Positions 46,419 to 56,179 of a stretch of DNA of 64,000 bases are shown here, one piece after another (the stretch's first letter is position 1; the number at the start of each line of letters is the position of its first letter). The notes under the pieces were generated by a model. It was not told the origin of the DNA. It saw nothing but the letters and a program-made list of their open reading frames with translations, and did no database searches. The position numbers and the translations under genes were made by a program. Origin of the DNA: Yoonia sp. SS1-5 (lineage in GTDB: Bacteria; Pseudomonadota; Alphaproteobacteria; Rhodobacterales; Rhodobacteraceae); the NCBI RefSeq assembly GCF_038443705.2, contig NZ_CP151767.2, positions 2,170,001-2,234,000 of the forward strand. Reading direction: 5' to 3'.

Positions 46419-47513
46419 ATGTCATACACCACCAAACGCCGCACGTTTCTGAAAGGATCGCTTGCCGCGACAACCGCCATTGCATTGCCGATGCGGGCAA
46501 TGGCCGACGACACGCTGAAAATGGGGGTGGTATTACCCTCACCCGAGGCGGATGTGGGCTGGTCGCATACCTTGATGGACGGCGTCCGGACCGTACAAGA
46601 GGCCTACGGCGACAAGATCGAAGTCACCGTGCTTGAAAACATCGCCGAAGGGCCAGATGCGGACCGGATCGCCAATGGGCTGGTTGCGGATGGTAACACC
46701 GTCCTGCTGCTGGGGTCCTTCGGGTATCAGAATGGCGGCGTCCAGATCGCCAAGCGCCGGCGCGATGTGTCGATCATTCACGCATCCGGCTTTCTGACAG
46801 AGCCGAATTTCGCACCATTCACCGCGAAATATTGGCAGGGCACCTATCTGATGGGGATGGCCGCCGCATCGCTGAGCCAATCCAAGAAGCTTGGCTGCGT
46901 CGGCGCATTTGCAATCCCCGAACTGATCACCTCGATCAATGCCTTCATGCTGGGCGCCAAATCTGTCGACCCCGAGATCGAAATGAGCGTCGTCTGGGTC
47001 AATAGCTGGTTTGACCCGGCCTCTGAACAGGACGCGGCCAAGGCCCTGATCTCGCAAGGGGCTGACGTGATCTTTTCCAATGCACAAGACACCCCGTCCG
47101 TGATCGCCGTGGCGGAAGAGGCCGGGGTTTATGCATGGAACCTCAACTCGTCCATGAAGTCATACGCCCCATCGAAATATCTGGGCGTTGTCGGCACCGA
47201 CTGGGGCCCGCATTTCAAACGCCTCGTTGATGCCCATGTCGCGGGGGAGTTCCCGGGCGAAAACTTCTGGCTGGGGATGGAGGACGACATTGTCTACACC
47301 GCCGACTGGAACCCCGATATCCCCGCCGATATTGTGGCAAGCATCGAAGCCCGACAGGCCGAAATCCAGGCCGGCACATTCGACGTCTTCAAGGGGCCAC
47401 TGACCGATCAGGCGGGCGCAGAGCGGGTCGCTGACGGTGTCACCATGACGGATGATGAAATACTCAGCATGGATTGGCACGTCACCGGCGTGACAACCCC
47501 GCTGCCTTCATGA
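46419..47513 (+). CDS. BMP-family (PnrA-like) nucleobase/nucleoside binding protein
   Basis: The 364-residue protein has a twin-arginine signal (KRRTFLKGSLAATTAIALPM) and the BMP family fold with GVVLPSPEADVGWSHTLMDG, LLLGSFGYQ and ALISQGADVIFSNAQDTPSV. BMP proteins bind purine nucleosides or bases in the periplasm. It follows the deaminase by one base and precedes the ATPase with a four-base overlap. Confidence 0.9.
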   Translation: MSYTTKRRTFLKGSLAATTAIALPMRAMADDTLKMGVVLPSPEADVGWSHTLMDGVRTVQEAYGDKIEVTVLENIAEGPDADRIANGLVADGNTVLLLGSFGYQNGGVQIAKRRRDVSIIHASGFLTEPNFAPFTAKYWQGTYLMGMAAASLSQSKKLGCVGAFAIPELITSINAFMLGAKSVDPEIEMSVVWVNSWFDPASEQDAAKALISQGADVIFSNAQDTPSVIAVAEEAGVYAWNLNSSMKSYAPSKYLGVVGTDWGPHFKRLVDAHVAGEFPGENFWLGMEDDIVYTADWNPDIPADIVASIEARQAEIQAGTFDVFKGPLTDQAGAERVADGVTMTDDEILSMDWHVTGVTTPLPS

Positions 47514-49009
47514 CCGAACCGGCCCTATTGACCCTGTCAGGCGTGTCAAAACGCTATGGCACGGTTCAGGCCAACAAGGCGATCGACCTGGCTGTCAGGC
47601 CCGGGTCGATCCACGCCGTTCTAGGTGAGAACGGCGCTGGCAAGTCCACATTGATGAAACTGATCTACGGCGTCGAACACCCCGATGAAGGCACCATCGC
47701 CTGGAACGGCGCCCCGGTCCAGTTGGCCCGGCCATCGGATGCGCAGGCATTGGGCATTGGTATGGTATTTCAACATTTTTCGCTATTTGAGACGCTGAAT
47801 GTGTTGCAAAATGTTTCCCTGATGGTCCCCGGCAAGCCAGCCGATCTGGCCCGACAGATTGGCGCGCTTGGACAAAAGTTCGGCCTGACCGTTGATCCCT
47901 ATGCCATGGTTCACACCCTGTCCGTGGGCGAACGTCAGCGGGTCGAGATTATCCGCTGCCTGCTGTTGAACCCAAAACTTTTGATCCTGGACGAGCCCAC
48001 ATCGGTTTTGCCCCCGCAAAGCGTCAGATTGCTGTTTGACACCCTGCGCAAGTTGCAGGCCGATGGCACGGCCATCCTTTTCATTTCGCACAAGCTGGAA
48101 GAAATCCGCGAATTATGTGACGAGGCGACCGTTTTGCGCGGGGGCGAGGTGACCGGCCATATCGACCCGCGTGAACATGACGCCCGCGCGCTCGCACAGA
48201 TGATGATCGGGCGCGCCATGCCCCAGGTGGCCGCATCCAGCGCCACTGAACCGGGCGAAATCCGCTTGCGCCTGACCGGCCTTAGTCATGCACGTGCGAC
48301 GCGTTTTGGCACAAGTCTGGAGGATATCAACCTTGATCTGCACGGTGGCCAGATCATCGGAATTGCGGGTATTTCAGGCAATGGGCAACAGGAACTTGCG
48401 GCCCTGATATCGGGCGAAACCCGCGCCGGGCAATCCGATATGATCCAGATCATGGGCCGGTCTGTGGGCCACCTGGGGCCGATGCAACGCCGCAAACTTG
48501 GGTTTACCTTTGTCCCCGAAGAACGGCTTGGCCGTGGGGCCGTGCCCGAAATGTCGCTCGCCGATAACAGCCTGCTGACGGCGCATCGGCAAGGGATGCT
48601 CAGGGGCGGCTTTATCAGACGTCAGGTCGAAAAGACCTTTACCCGCCGCTGCATCGAGGAATTCGACGTCCGCACTCCCGGACCGGATGCCGAGGCCGGC
48701 GCCATGTCGGGCGGCAATCTGCAAAAGTTCATTCTGGGACGCGAGATCATGCTTGCCCCCGACGTCATGCTGGTTGCCCAGCCGACCTGGGGGGTCGATA
48801 TTGGTGCTGCAACAGCTATCCGGCGCCGCCTTGTGGACATGCGCGACAGCGGAACCGCCATCCTCGTGATTTCTGAAGAGCTCGAAGAACTGTTCGAGAT
48901 TTGCGACATCCTGCATGTCCTGCACGAGGGGCATCTATCCGCGCCCCTGCCCGTGGCCGAAACATCTGCGGATGATGTCGGGGCCTACATGATTGGAGCC
49001 AGCGCATGA
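47510..49009 (+). CDS. BMP-type ABC transporter ATPase with two ABC domains
   Basis: The 499-residue protein has two fused ATPase domains. The first has Walker A GENGAGKSTLMKLIYG and Walker B LLILDEPTSVLPPQS; its signature region reads LSVGERQRVEIIRC. The second is degenerate at Walker A (GISGNGQQELAALISG) and has MSGGNLQKFILGRE and LVAQPTWGVD, as usual for this family. It energises the two permeases downstream. Confidence 0.93.
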   Translation: MTEPALLTLSGVSKRYGTVQANKAIDLAVRPGSIHAVLGENGAGKSTLMKLIYGVEHPDEGTIAWNGAPVQLARPSDAQALGIGMVFQHFSLFETLNVLQNVSLMVPGKPADLARQIGALGQKFGLTVDPYAMVHTLSVGERQRVEIIRCLLLNPKLLILDEPTSVLPPQSVRLLFDTLRKLQADGTAILFISHKLEEIRELCDEATVLRGGEVTGHIDPREHDARALAQMMIGRAMPQVAASSATEPGEIRLRLTGLSHARATRFGTSLEDINLDLHGGQIIGIAGISGNGQQELAALISGETRAGQSDMIQIMGRSVGHLGPMQRRKLGFTFVPEERLGRGAVPEMSLADNSLLTAHRQGMLRGGFIRRQVEKTFTRRCIEEFDVRTPGPDAEAGAMSGGNLQKFILGREIMLAPDVMLVAQPTWGVDIGAATAIRRRLVDMRDSGTAILVISEELEELFEICDILHVLHEGHLSAPLPVAETSADDVGAYMIGASA

Positions 49010-50076
49010 GGTTGCAACTGATCCGACGCGACGCGGCCTCGCGCCTTGCGATGTTTGGCGCGCCCGCATTGGCCCTGATCCTGACCTGCCTAAGCAGCCT
49101 GATCCTGTTTGCGTTGTTGGGCATTCCCGCAGGCAAAGCATTGCATGCGCTACTGCTAAAGCCGTTTCTAAGCTGGTACAGCTTTTCCGAGGTGCTGCTG
49201 AAAATGGCACCGCTGCTGTTGATTGCGCAGGGTCTGGCCATCGGGTTTCGGGCAAATGTGTTCAACATTGGGGCCGAGGGGCAGTTTATCATCGGGGCGG
49301 TCTGCGCATCGGCCTTTCCGGTATTTTACCCCGACGGCAGTTTCCCGATGATGCTGCCTGCAATGATCATTGCAGGCGGGTTGGGCGGGATGGCCTATGC
49401 GGGCATTGCCGCAGGGCTGCGCACGCGCTTTGGGGCGTCCGAAATTCTCGTCACGTTGATGCTAAGCCTGATTGCGGTGCAGATACTGAACTACCTCCTG
49501 TTGGGGCCGTGGAAGGATCCGCGTGGCTTCAATTTCCCGCAAACCGTGATGTTCCCCGATAACGCGCTTTTGCCGCTGCTATTTGAAAATGTGCGGCCCA
49601 ATATCTCGTTGATCTTTGCATTGGGCGCGAGCCTTTTTGCCTATCTGATGATGGAACGCCACTTTCGCGGTTATCAATTGCGCACGGCGGGCCTCGCGCC
49701 GAAGGCGGCCCGCTACGCGGGGTTTTCGGCCCCCCGGATGATCTGGCTCAGCCTTGCGCTCAGCGGGCTGGCCGCCGGGATCGCAGGGGCCAGCGAAGTT
49801 GCCGGACCACTGGGACAACTGCAACGATCTGTTGCAACAGGGTACGGATATGCGGCCATCATCGTGGCCTATGTGGGCGGGCTGCGACCCATTGGGATCA
49901 TCGCATCAAGCTTTCTGATCTCGGTTTTGTATATCGGAGGGGACAGCGCGACCGTTTCCGCCGGGCTGCCTGTCGCGGCGGTTGAGGTCTTTCAGGGCAT
50001 GCTGCTGTGCTTTTACCTGCTGACCTTCACGCTGATCCGCTTTCGGATCCAGATCACGCGAGGTGCAACCACATGA
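49006..50076 (+). CDS. BMP-type ABC transporter permease 1
   Basis: The 356-residue membrane protein has the family block GLAIGFRANVFNIGAEGQFIIG and ASEILVTLMLSLIAVQILNY, as in nucleoside importers related to RbsC. It overlaps both neighbours by four bases. Confidence 0.92.
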   Translation: MRLQLIRRDAASRLAMFGAPALALILTCLSSLILFALLGIPAGKALHALLLKPFLSWYSFSEVLLKMAPLLLIAQGLAIGFRANVFNIGAEGQFIIGAVCASAFPVFYPDGSFPMMLPAMIIAGGLGGMAYAGIAAGLRTRFGASEILVTLMLSLIAVQILNYLLLGPWKDPRGFNFPQTVMFPDNALLPLLFENVRPNISLIFALGASLFAYLMMERHFRGYQLRTAGLAPKAARYAGFSAPRMIWLSLALSGLAAGIAGASEVAGPLGQLQRSVATGYGYAAIIVAYVGGLRPIGIIASSFLISVLYIGGDSATVSAGLPVAAVEVFQGMLLCFYLLTFTLIRFRIQITRGATT

Positions 50077-50954
50077 GCGCGCTCGAATTCCTTTTGGCCG
50101 GCACATTGGCTGCGGCCCTTCCGCTACTGCTGGCCGCTTTGGGGGAAATGGTGGTGGAAAAGACCGGCCTTCTGAACCTGGGGCTGGAAGGGATGATGGC
50201 CATCGGTGCCGCGATCGCCTTTATCTGCGTCTATCATTCCGGATCACATGGGCTTGGCTTTGCGGCAGCCGCGATTGTCAGCGCGATCTTGGCCATGGTG
50301 TTTGCGTTTCTGGTCATTTTTGTCCGCGCGAATGAGGTCGCGGCGGGCTTGGCCGTTGGTGTGTTGGGGCTGGGGTTGTCGGCGTTGTTTGGCAAGACAT
50401 ATGAAAGCCTGACAATCACCGGCCTGCCCGAATTCGGCCTGCCTGTCCTGTCGCAAATCCCGGTCATCGGCCCGACCTTGCTGACCCAGGATGTCGTGGT
50501 CTGGCTGGCCATCCTTGGCACTGTCGGGCTGTGGTTTGTGCTGAACAAGACAAAGCTTGGGCTGATCATCACCGCCGTCGGCGAGAATGCCGAAGCCGCC
50601 CGCGCCATTGGGTATCCCGTGGCAGCGATACGGTGTGCGGCGGTCGCATTTGGCGGGGCGATGTGCGGCTTGGCGGGCGCATACGCATCGACGGTGTACA
50701 CACCGCTTTGGGCAGATGGTATGATCGCCGGGCGGGGCTGGATTGCGCTTGCGCTTGTCGTATTCGGCACATGGCAGACAGGCCGCGTCGCCTTTGGTGC
50801 GCTGTTGTTTGGGGTGTTGTCACTGGGCGAATTAACAGCCCAGGCGATTGGTGTCGCCATTCCATCGCAGGTTCTGTCCAGCCTGCCCTACATTGTCACA
50901 ATCCTGATGCTGGTCGCGATTTCGCGTCATCGGCATCGCGCCAGCCTGCAGTAG
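50073..50954 (+). CDS. BMP-type ABC transporter permease 2
   Basis: The 293-residue membrane protein has LLAALGEMVVEKTGLLNLGL and EGMMAIGAA near the N terminus and VFGTWQTGRVAFGALLFG near the end, matching the second permease of BMP-type importers. It closes the eight-gene operon that starts at 42996; a stem-loop follows at 50962-51002. Confidence 0.92.
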   Translation: MSALEFLLAGTLAAALPLLLAALGEMVVEKTGLLNLGLEGMMAIGAAIAFICVYHSGSHGLGFAAAAIVSAILAMVFAFLVIFVRANEVAAGLAVGVLGLGLSALFGKTYESLTITGLPEFGLPVLSQIPVIGPTLLTQDVVVWLAILGTVGLWFVLNKTKLGLIITAVGENAEAARAIGYPVAAIRCAAVAFGGAMCGLAGAYASTVYTPLWADGMIAGRGWIALALVVFGTWQTGRVAFGALLFGVLSLGELTAQAIGVAIPSQVLSSLPYIVTILMLVAISRHRHRASLQ

Positions 50955-50961
50955 ATCAGCA

Positions 50962-51002
50962 CCCTGCCGGGCAATCCGTAAAGAACGGCGCGCCCGGCAG
51001 GG
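50962..51002. terminator. Stem-loop at the end of the purine-type operon
   Basis: CCCTGCCGGGC (50962-50972) pairs perfectly with GCCCGGCAGGG (50992-51002). No T run follows, so its terminator strength is uncertain. Confidence 0.6.
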
Positions 51003-51055
51003 AGGTACGATCACAAGGCACAAAGCGTTTGACGAAATGCCTGACGCATCACGCT

Positions 51056-54000
51056 TTATGCGATCAGGTCATCATCGCCAAATCCGAACACGCCGATCAA
51101 TGTCACGCTCCCCTCTGACGCGCCGGTCAGGGTGATCTCGGTTCCGTGGATGGTATCGGCGAATGCAATATCCGAATCTTCAAGGTCGATGAATGCGAGC
51201 GTGTCCTGCCTGGCGTTGAAATCCTCGATCACGTCATCGCCAAAACTGCCCGCAAAGATGAACGTATCCGCACCGCGACCACCAAACAGCGTGTCGTCGC
51301 CTTCGCCACCGGTCACATTATCCCGGCCCCGACCACCAAAGATCAGATCGTCGCCGTCACCCCCGAACAGCGCATCAGCGCCGCGCCCGCCGAACAGATG
51401 GTCATCGCCATCGCCGCCATCGACGCTGTCGCGCCCGCGGCCTGCGAAGATCAGATCATCCCCATTTCCACCCGACAGGGTATCCCGGCCGCGCAGGCCA
51501 AGGATAATATCATCACCACCTTCGCCCGTCAGAACATTGGCCCGTCTGTCACCAACAAGGAACAAATCATCCGCCTGTTCCAAGAGGAACGTGGCGACGA
51601 CGGGTTCGTGATCCGACGCGAAATCAGCGAAGTCGTTGTTGACATGCACAACATCGACCTGCGCGCCGTCCAACAGGTTATCGGTGACAAAAACGTGGTC
51701 CAGAACCTGGCTGTTGCCCTGAAATACAAACGTGTAGGCCTCGTCACCCGGAAGCGCGTCGATCAGGTTCGTCAGAACCTTTTCATCCCCCGTACCGGGC
51801 AGATCCTCGGCCAGTTCGTCGGTGAACTCAAAGGTGTTGAGATCGCCCAGAACAGACACATTGGCATCGGGGTCAGCCGCCAGCAGCGCGTCGACAACCT
51901 GATTGATGGCCAGCGCCTGTTGTTCGCGTGCGTCTTCGCCCGCCTGCAGGAAAGGCTGCTCTGCCCCAAAGATCGGCGTCGACCCAAACCGCGACGAGAA
52001 GTGATTGTTGATCAACGTCACATCATGGCCGTTGAATTCGAACACACCCAATAGCGGATCACGGGAGCCCGCGAATGCATCCGCGTTGCTGACCCCGTAT
52101 TCGGCGAGAATATCGGATTCCAGCGTCTGCACGTCCTTGAGCGCAACCCGATCTGCATTCCAAAGAAACGCATTGCGGATGTTGCCCCCCGGTACGCCCC
52201 CGTTTTCGCCGTCTTCATCGACAACAGCGCTGACAAACTCGTAACGCGGACCGCCGGCAGCGACGATGGCATCGGCGATAGCTTGCAATGTGGCATCAGC
52301 ACCAAGCGTGCCATCATCTGCAACACCGCTGTCATCCTGAATTTCCTGCAGCGCCAGAATATCCGGCGTACCCAGATTTTCGACAATTTGCAGGGCCAGT
52401 TGCGCGATTTGATCAGCATCGCCATCAGCCTCGGCCGCCGTCACGTTCAGGACGTTGTAGGTCGCGACGCTTAGCCTGTCGTCCCCGCCAACGACTTCGG
52501 TGATTTCAGCGACATTTGCGCTTGGGGTCTCGACCGCGAACAGCTCTGTCACCCTGACCTCGTAGTTGCCAAAGCCGTAGTCGATCACGCCGGTGATGTT
52601 TGAAAGGTCATCGCCCAGATTGATATCCGCCGGGTCAAACCCGTCAGGCAGCAAATCTGCATCAAACTGAATCTGAATACGTTCCGGGTTCAGGTCACCC
52701 AGCCCATCCGCATCGGCGTTCAGGTTCAGGCCACCCCGGTCATTCAGCCCCCCGTTGGGCGAGGTGACATTAGCACCGTCATCGGCCACAACCCAGGTTT
52801 CGCCAAATCGGTTCGTGGCAGAAATCGCGACCGGATTATAGACCGTCGCCAACATACCCTCGAGGCTTTCGTAAAAATCAATCGCGTCGGTTTCGGGGTT
52901 GAAAACGCCCGGATCGTCTTGAAGGTTAACAGGCAATTCGCCATCCGAAATGACGATTTCGCTGGGTGGATTGCGCCCCGCGGCACCAATCAGCACCGCG
53001 TCCGGCAGGGCATTGCCACTGCTTAGCACGTCGATCTCGACATTGCTTAGCTGTGTTGTCGACAGATTGCCGCTTGCCGCACCGCCGGGGATGAATTCAC
53101 CGACCGTACCCTGAAGCCGGACCGCATCCCCGATTGCGACGCCATCCGTATTGCCGAAACCGGTAAAGACAAAGATCGCGTCAGAGGTGGCCGTGTCGCC
53201 ATCCCCCTCTGGGTCCTGCACATAGAAACCAGCCCCATCAATGGCCGTTACGATGCCTGACGTGATCACATCATCGCCAACAAAGGCCGAGATATGCCCT
53301 GCCCCCTGAATTTCCGGAATTGTCAGGGTCGGCGTGGCGGGAATGATATCGTAGACAATTGTGCTGCCTGATATCTCATAGGCAACCGCGATTTGTGCAT
53401 TGCCGCTTGTGCTGTCTTCTGCCGGGATAAAGGCAATCGTCTCGGGGCCGTGGCGGGCCACGTCACCCGCTGCGGTGGTATCGACAAAGGCCGGTGGAAT
53501 GTAGTTCACGAATGTGGAATTGGCCGGGTCGCTGATGTCATAAATCATGATCCCGCTGTCGCGCTCTAACCCGATAAAGGCGTATGTTGCGTCGCCGACC
53601 TCGCCGATGATGATGGCTTCCGGCTCTGGGCCTTTTGCGTCAGACCGGTCTTCGCCATCGTCGCCATCATCATCGTTAAACCGCTCGGGCGCGCGGCTGG
53701 CAATGATCTGTTCAAACTGGGGGCCGGAATCGAACACAAGATTGCCCGCCGCATCAAAGATCGAGAATGATCGCGACGAGAATGTGTGCAGCACATCAAT
53801 ATCGCCATCCCCGTCCGTGTCGCCATCGACGGTCGACACCTCCAGCCGTTCCAGCCCGGTGATGTCAACGGCAGGGTCAAGCAGGCCATCTGCGGCCAGG
53901 TCCGCGACCCGATCTTCGTCAAAGTCGCGGCTATCGCCTTCGTTTGCGGTGGCGATATATGTCTGGCCATTCAGTTCGAAAGCGGCAATTGCGTCGGCCA

Positions 54001-54940
54001 TCCGAAACCCGACAAGATTGTCAAAATTGGTGATATTGACGACCCCGTTGTCATCAGCGTCGATCTTGCTTTCGCTGCTGAAATCAACCGTCCCCAATGA
54101 GAAGATGTCAACAATCGCCCCGCTGGTCAGGTCAATCGTCGCAATCGCGTTACTTTCCTGCAGCGACACAAAGGCCTGGGTGCCATCGGGACTGATGGCG
54201 ATATATTCAGGCTCTACATCCTCGGCCAGACTGACGCCCTGCTGAATGCGGATACCGGCGTCGCGGGCGCGATCCTCCAGCCCGTTGAACTGCGTGAAAT
54301 CAAGGATAGTGGCGGCGGGGGCTGCCGGATTTGTCGTGTCGATGATGGCAACCGTCCCAAGCGGGTTGTCGTCGCTTTCGGTATCAGCGTTCTTTTCGCC
54401 CTCACCCGCGACAAGCAATTGGCTGCCATCCGCGTTGAATGTCAGCTGATCAGGCAGATTGCCCACATCGACAGTCGACAGTAGCGCCCCGGTCGCCGCA
54501 TCAAATAGCGCGACAAACCCGGGTTGCGACAGTTCCACCGTTTCGCCAAACAGGTCCCGCGTGATATTCGGACGCGAAATGGCAACCGCGACAACACCAT
54601 TGCTGACCGCGACGGATTGCACACTGTCAAACCCGTCAAGCGCGCTCAGATCAATCGACCCTGCTTGCGCATTGGCCGCGATGTCAAAAATGTCGATACG
54701 GTCGCGCGCCCCGTTGGTGACGTATAGTTTGCCATCCTCGTGCACGACCACTTCCGATGCGCCCTCGGCATCATCGGGCGCTTCACCTTCGCCCTGAAAT
54801 TCCGCAGCGATTGCAAAACCAAGGCTTTCGGTTGCAACCGGCGCGCCTGCATCATTTTCGGGCAATGCAAGGTTCCGAACGCGCGGGTCATCCTGCCCTG
54901 CCAGATCGGAGGTCTGCATCGTCTGTTGTTCATTCGTCAT
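51056..54940 (-). CDS. Very large RTX extracellular nuclease (ExeM/NucH type) with choice-of-anchor I propeller
   Basis: The product has 1294 residues. The first half (about 40-540) is a choice-of-anchor I beta-propeller (SEVVVHEDGKLYVTNGARDR, YIAISPDGTQAFVSLQESNA). An OB-fold region follows (about 545-810), then an endonuclease/exonuclease/phosphatase domain (about 825-1145) with VATYNVLN, ALQEIQDDSG, NNHFSS, VLGDLNTFEF and SDHEPVVATF. The C terminus (about 1155-1245) has GGxGxD RTX repeats. No Sec signal is visible, so it is probably exported by a type I system and degrades extracellular DNA, a source of phosphate and purines. AGGA precedes the ATG at 54940. Confidence 0.92.
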   Translation of the reverse strand: MTNEQQTMQTSDLAGQDDPRVRNLALPENDAGAPVATESLGFAIAAEFQGEGEAPDDAEGASEVVVHEDGKLYVTNGARDRIDIFDIAANAQAGSIDLSALDGFDSVQSVAVSNGVVAVAISRPNITRDLFGETVELSQPGFVALFDAATGALLSTVDVGNLPDQLTFNADGSQLLVAGEGEKNADTESDDNPLGTVAIIDTTNPAAPAATILDFTQFNGLEDRARDAGIRIQQGVSLAEDVEPEYIAISPDGTQAFVSLQESNAIATIDLTSGAIVDIFSLGTVDFSSESKIDADDNGVVNITNFDNLVGFRMADAIAAFELNGQTYIATANEGDSRDFDEDRVADLAADGLLDPAVDITGLERLEVSTVDGDTDGDGDIDVLHTFSSRSFSIFDAAGNLVFDSGPQFEQIIASRAPERFNDDDGDDGEDRSDAKGPEPEAIIIGEVGDATYAFIGLERDSGIMIYDISDPANSTFVNYIPPAFVDTTAAGDVARHGPETIAFIPAEDSTSGNAQIAVAYEISGSTIVYDIIPATPTLTIPEIQGAGHISAFVGDDVITSGIVTAIDGAGFYVQDPEGDGDTATSDAIFVFTGFGNTDGVAIGDAVRLQGTVGEFIPGGAASGNLSTTQLSNVEIDVLSSGNALPDAVLIGAAGRNPPSEIVISDGELPVNLQDDPGVFNPETDAIDFYESLEGMLATVYNPVAISATNRFGETWVVADDGANVTSPNGGLNDRGGLNLNADADGLGDLNPERIQIQFDADLLPDGFDPADINLGDDLSNITGVIDYGFGNYEVRVTELFAVETPSANVAEITEVVGGDDRLSVATYNVLNVTAAEADGDADQIAQLALQIVENLGTPDILALQEIQDDSGVADDGTLGADATLQAIADAIVAAGGPRYEFVSAVVDEDGENGGVPGGNIRNAFLWNADRVALKDVQTLESDILAEYGVSNADAFAGSRDPLLGVFEFNGHDVTLINNHFSSRFGSTPIFGAEQPFLQAGEDAREQQALAINQVVDALLAADPDANVSVLGDLNTFEFTDELAEDLPGTGDEKVLTNLIDALPGDEAYTFVFQGNSQVLDHVFVTDNLLDGAQVDVVHVNNDFADFASDHEPVVATFLLEQADDLFLVGDRRANVLTGEGGDDIILGLRGRDTLSGGNGDDLIFAGRGRDSVDGGDGDDHLFGGRGADALFGGDGDDLIFGGRGRDNVTGGEGDDTLFGGRGADTFIFAGSFGDDVIEDFNARQDTLAFIDLEDSDIAFADTIHGTEITLTGASEGSVTLIGVFGFGDDDLIA

Positions 54941-55156
54941 TATCCTGGTCCCCACCATAGTCATCTTATAGGGCGCACACGCGCCGCAGCCGTAAAATCA
55001 CAGCATCATGCAACAGCTTCACGACGGCCCATCCCGACGCAACTGCACATGTCCTGAACAGAATTGAAAATCGAGACCAACCGCCGCGCGATACGGCGAT
55101 GGGCAATGCGAAAACTGCGTTTTTGTGAAATCCTATGGATCACGCGCACCTACATT

Positions 55157-55175
55157 GATGGATCAGTGATCCATC
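55157..55175. repeat. Perfect 19-bp palindrome
   Basis: GATGGATCA-G-TGATCCATC is perfectly symmetric. Its arms GATGGATC/GATCCATC recur in the inverted repeat at 10769-10790. It lies about 215 bases before the large nuclease gene. Confidence 0.55.
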
Positions 55176-55472
55176 TCTCTCGACCAACAAAAATCGCACC
55201 CGGCGGCCGCTGCCACAGTCTGTTTGAAACCATTCGCGGCCAGCAAAAGCCTTGTTTGCCGCCCCCATACCGTTTCGCGCATCTGTGCCGGTTGCGAAAA
55301 TGCGCAACTGCAAGCAGTCGGGTCACCCAGCCCGATACCTTTGACAGTACAGCCGCGCATTTTTGTTGCAATAGATTGCCGAGCACTTTCGGTGCGAGAC
55401 GCTACGTCAATCAGCCGCGATACGGCCTGGAGGCACGGACGGCGCTGGCCCTTCATCATCATGCGCAAAACA

Positions 55473-55503
55473 AAAAGGGCCGCGTATGATCACGCAGCCC
55501 TTT
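55473..55503 (-). terminator. Terminator of the dhaKL-like operon
   Basis: On the minus strand AAAGGGC-T-GCGT pairs with ACGC-G-GCCCTTT and runs into a T-rich tail (TTTTTG). It lies about 60 bases after the dhaL-like stop codon. Confidence 0.8.
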
Positions 55504-55564
55504 CAATGTGAGTGGTCGTAAATTTGGGAGGGTCGTTCAGTGGGTCGTCAACGGTAAAAATTCA

Positions 55565-56179
55565 TCAGCCTTTGGCGAGCGCCTCAAGCATCCGTTTGAT
55601 TGCCATCATGCCCGGATCATCCAGTCCGATGGATTTATCGGCGTATACCCGGGCCCGCCCGATCTTGTTCGGCTTGTCCCGGAATGTGTCCAGCGTGGTA
55701 TCAGCCGCGGCTTGCGCAGCCGTCAGCATGGCGGCGGGATCCTGCATGCCATCCAAGGCGGTGATGATCGCGTCCATGACATCAAGCATCGTCTTGTCGC
55801 CCAGATTGGCGCCACCCCGTGCGATCATCGCCTCTTGTGCCGCAGCCAGAAGCGCCGGCACCTGGGCCCATTCAACCGCCTCCTGCCCCTTGACGGACTT
55901 GCCCGCAGCCATCAGTGCGGTTGCCATCAGGGTACCAAAGCTTGATCCGGACACCGCCGTCACGCTTTTGGCGGCTGCAAACAGGGCCTTGCCAAGGTCG
56001 GCGGGCAGTTCATCGGTGATCCCCGAAAGGTTGTTGAACCCGTTGATCAACGTGACCCCAAGATCCCCGTCGCCCAACTGCCCGTCAAGTTCGTTCATCT
56101 CGGCCCCGATAGGGTCCACATGCGCATGGATGCGTGTGATCGCCGTCTTCAGGCTGTCTGTCGTAAGCGTCATTCTCAT
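55565..56179 (-). CDS. dhaL: Dihydroxyacetone kinase-type subunit L (nucleotide-binding)
   Basis: The 204-residue helical protein has the DhaL nucleotide site in IGAEMNELDGQLGDGDLGVT (two Mg-binding aspartates), then SSFGTLMATAL and RGGANLGDKTMLDVMDAI. It phosphorylates the substrate held by the DhaK partner, using ATP or a phosphorylated DhaM (not seen here). It overlaps the dhaK-like gene by four bases. Confidence 0.9.
   Translation of the reverse strand: MRMTLTTDSLKTAITRIHAHVDPIGAEMNELDGQLGDGDLGVTLINGFNNLSGITDELPADLGKALFAAAKSVTAVSGSSFGTLMATALMAAGKSVKGQEAVEWAQVPALLAAAQEAMIARGGANLGDKTMLDVMDAIITALDGMQDPAAMLTAAQAAADTTLDTFRDKPNKIGRARVYADKSIGLDDPGMMAIKRMLEALAKG

Larger units (their letters stand above)
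54941..55564. other. Intergenic stretch without a convincing gene
   Basis: About 620 bases hold the nuclease promoter, a 19-bp palindrome at 55157-55175 and the dhaL terminator at 55473-55503. The open frame 55064-55489 (plus) overlaps the palindrome and terminator, has odd composition and no ribosome site, and is not accepted. Confidence 0.5.

Noticed and set aside
55064..55489. 141-residue plus-strand frame upstream of the large nuclease
   Set aside because: It covers a palindrome and a terminator, lacks a ribosome site and has atypical composition.
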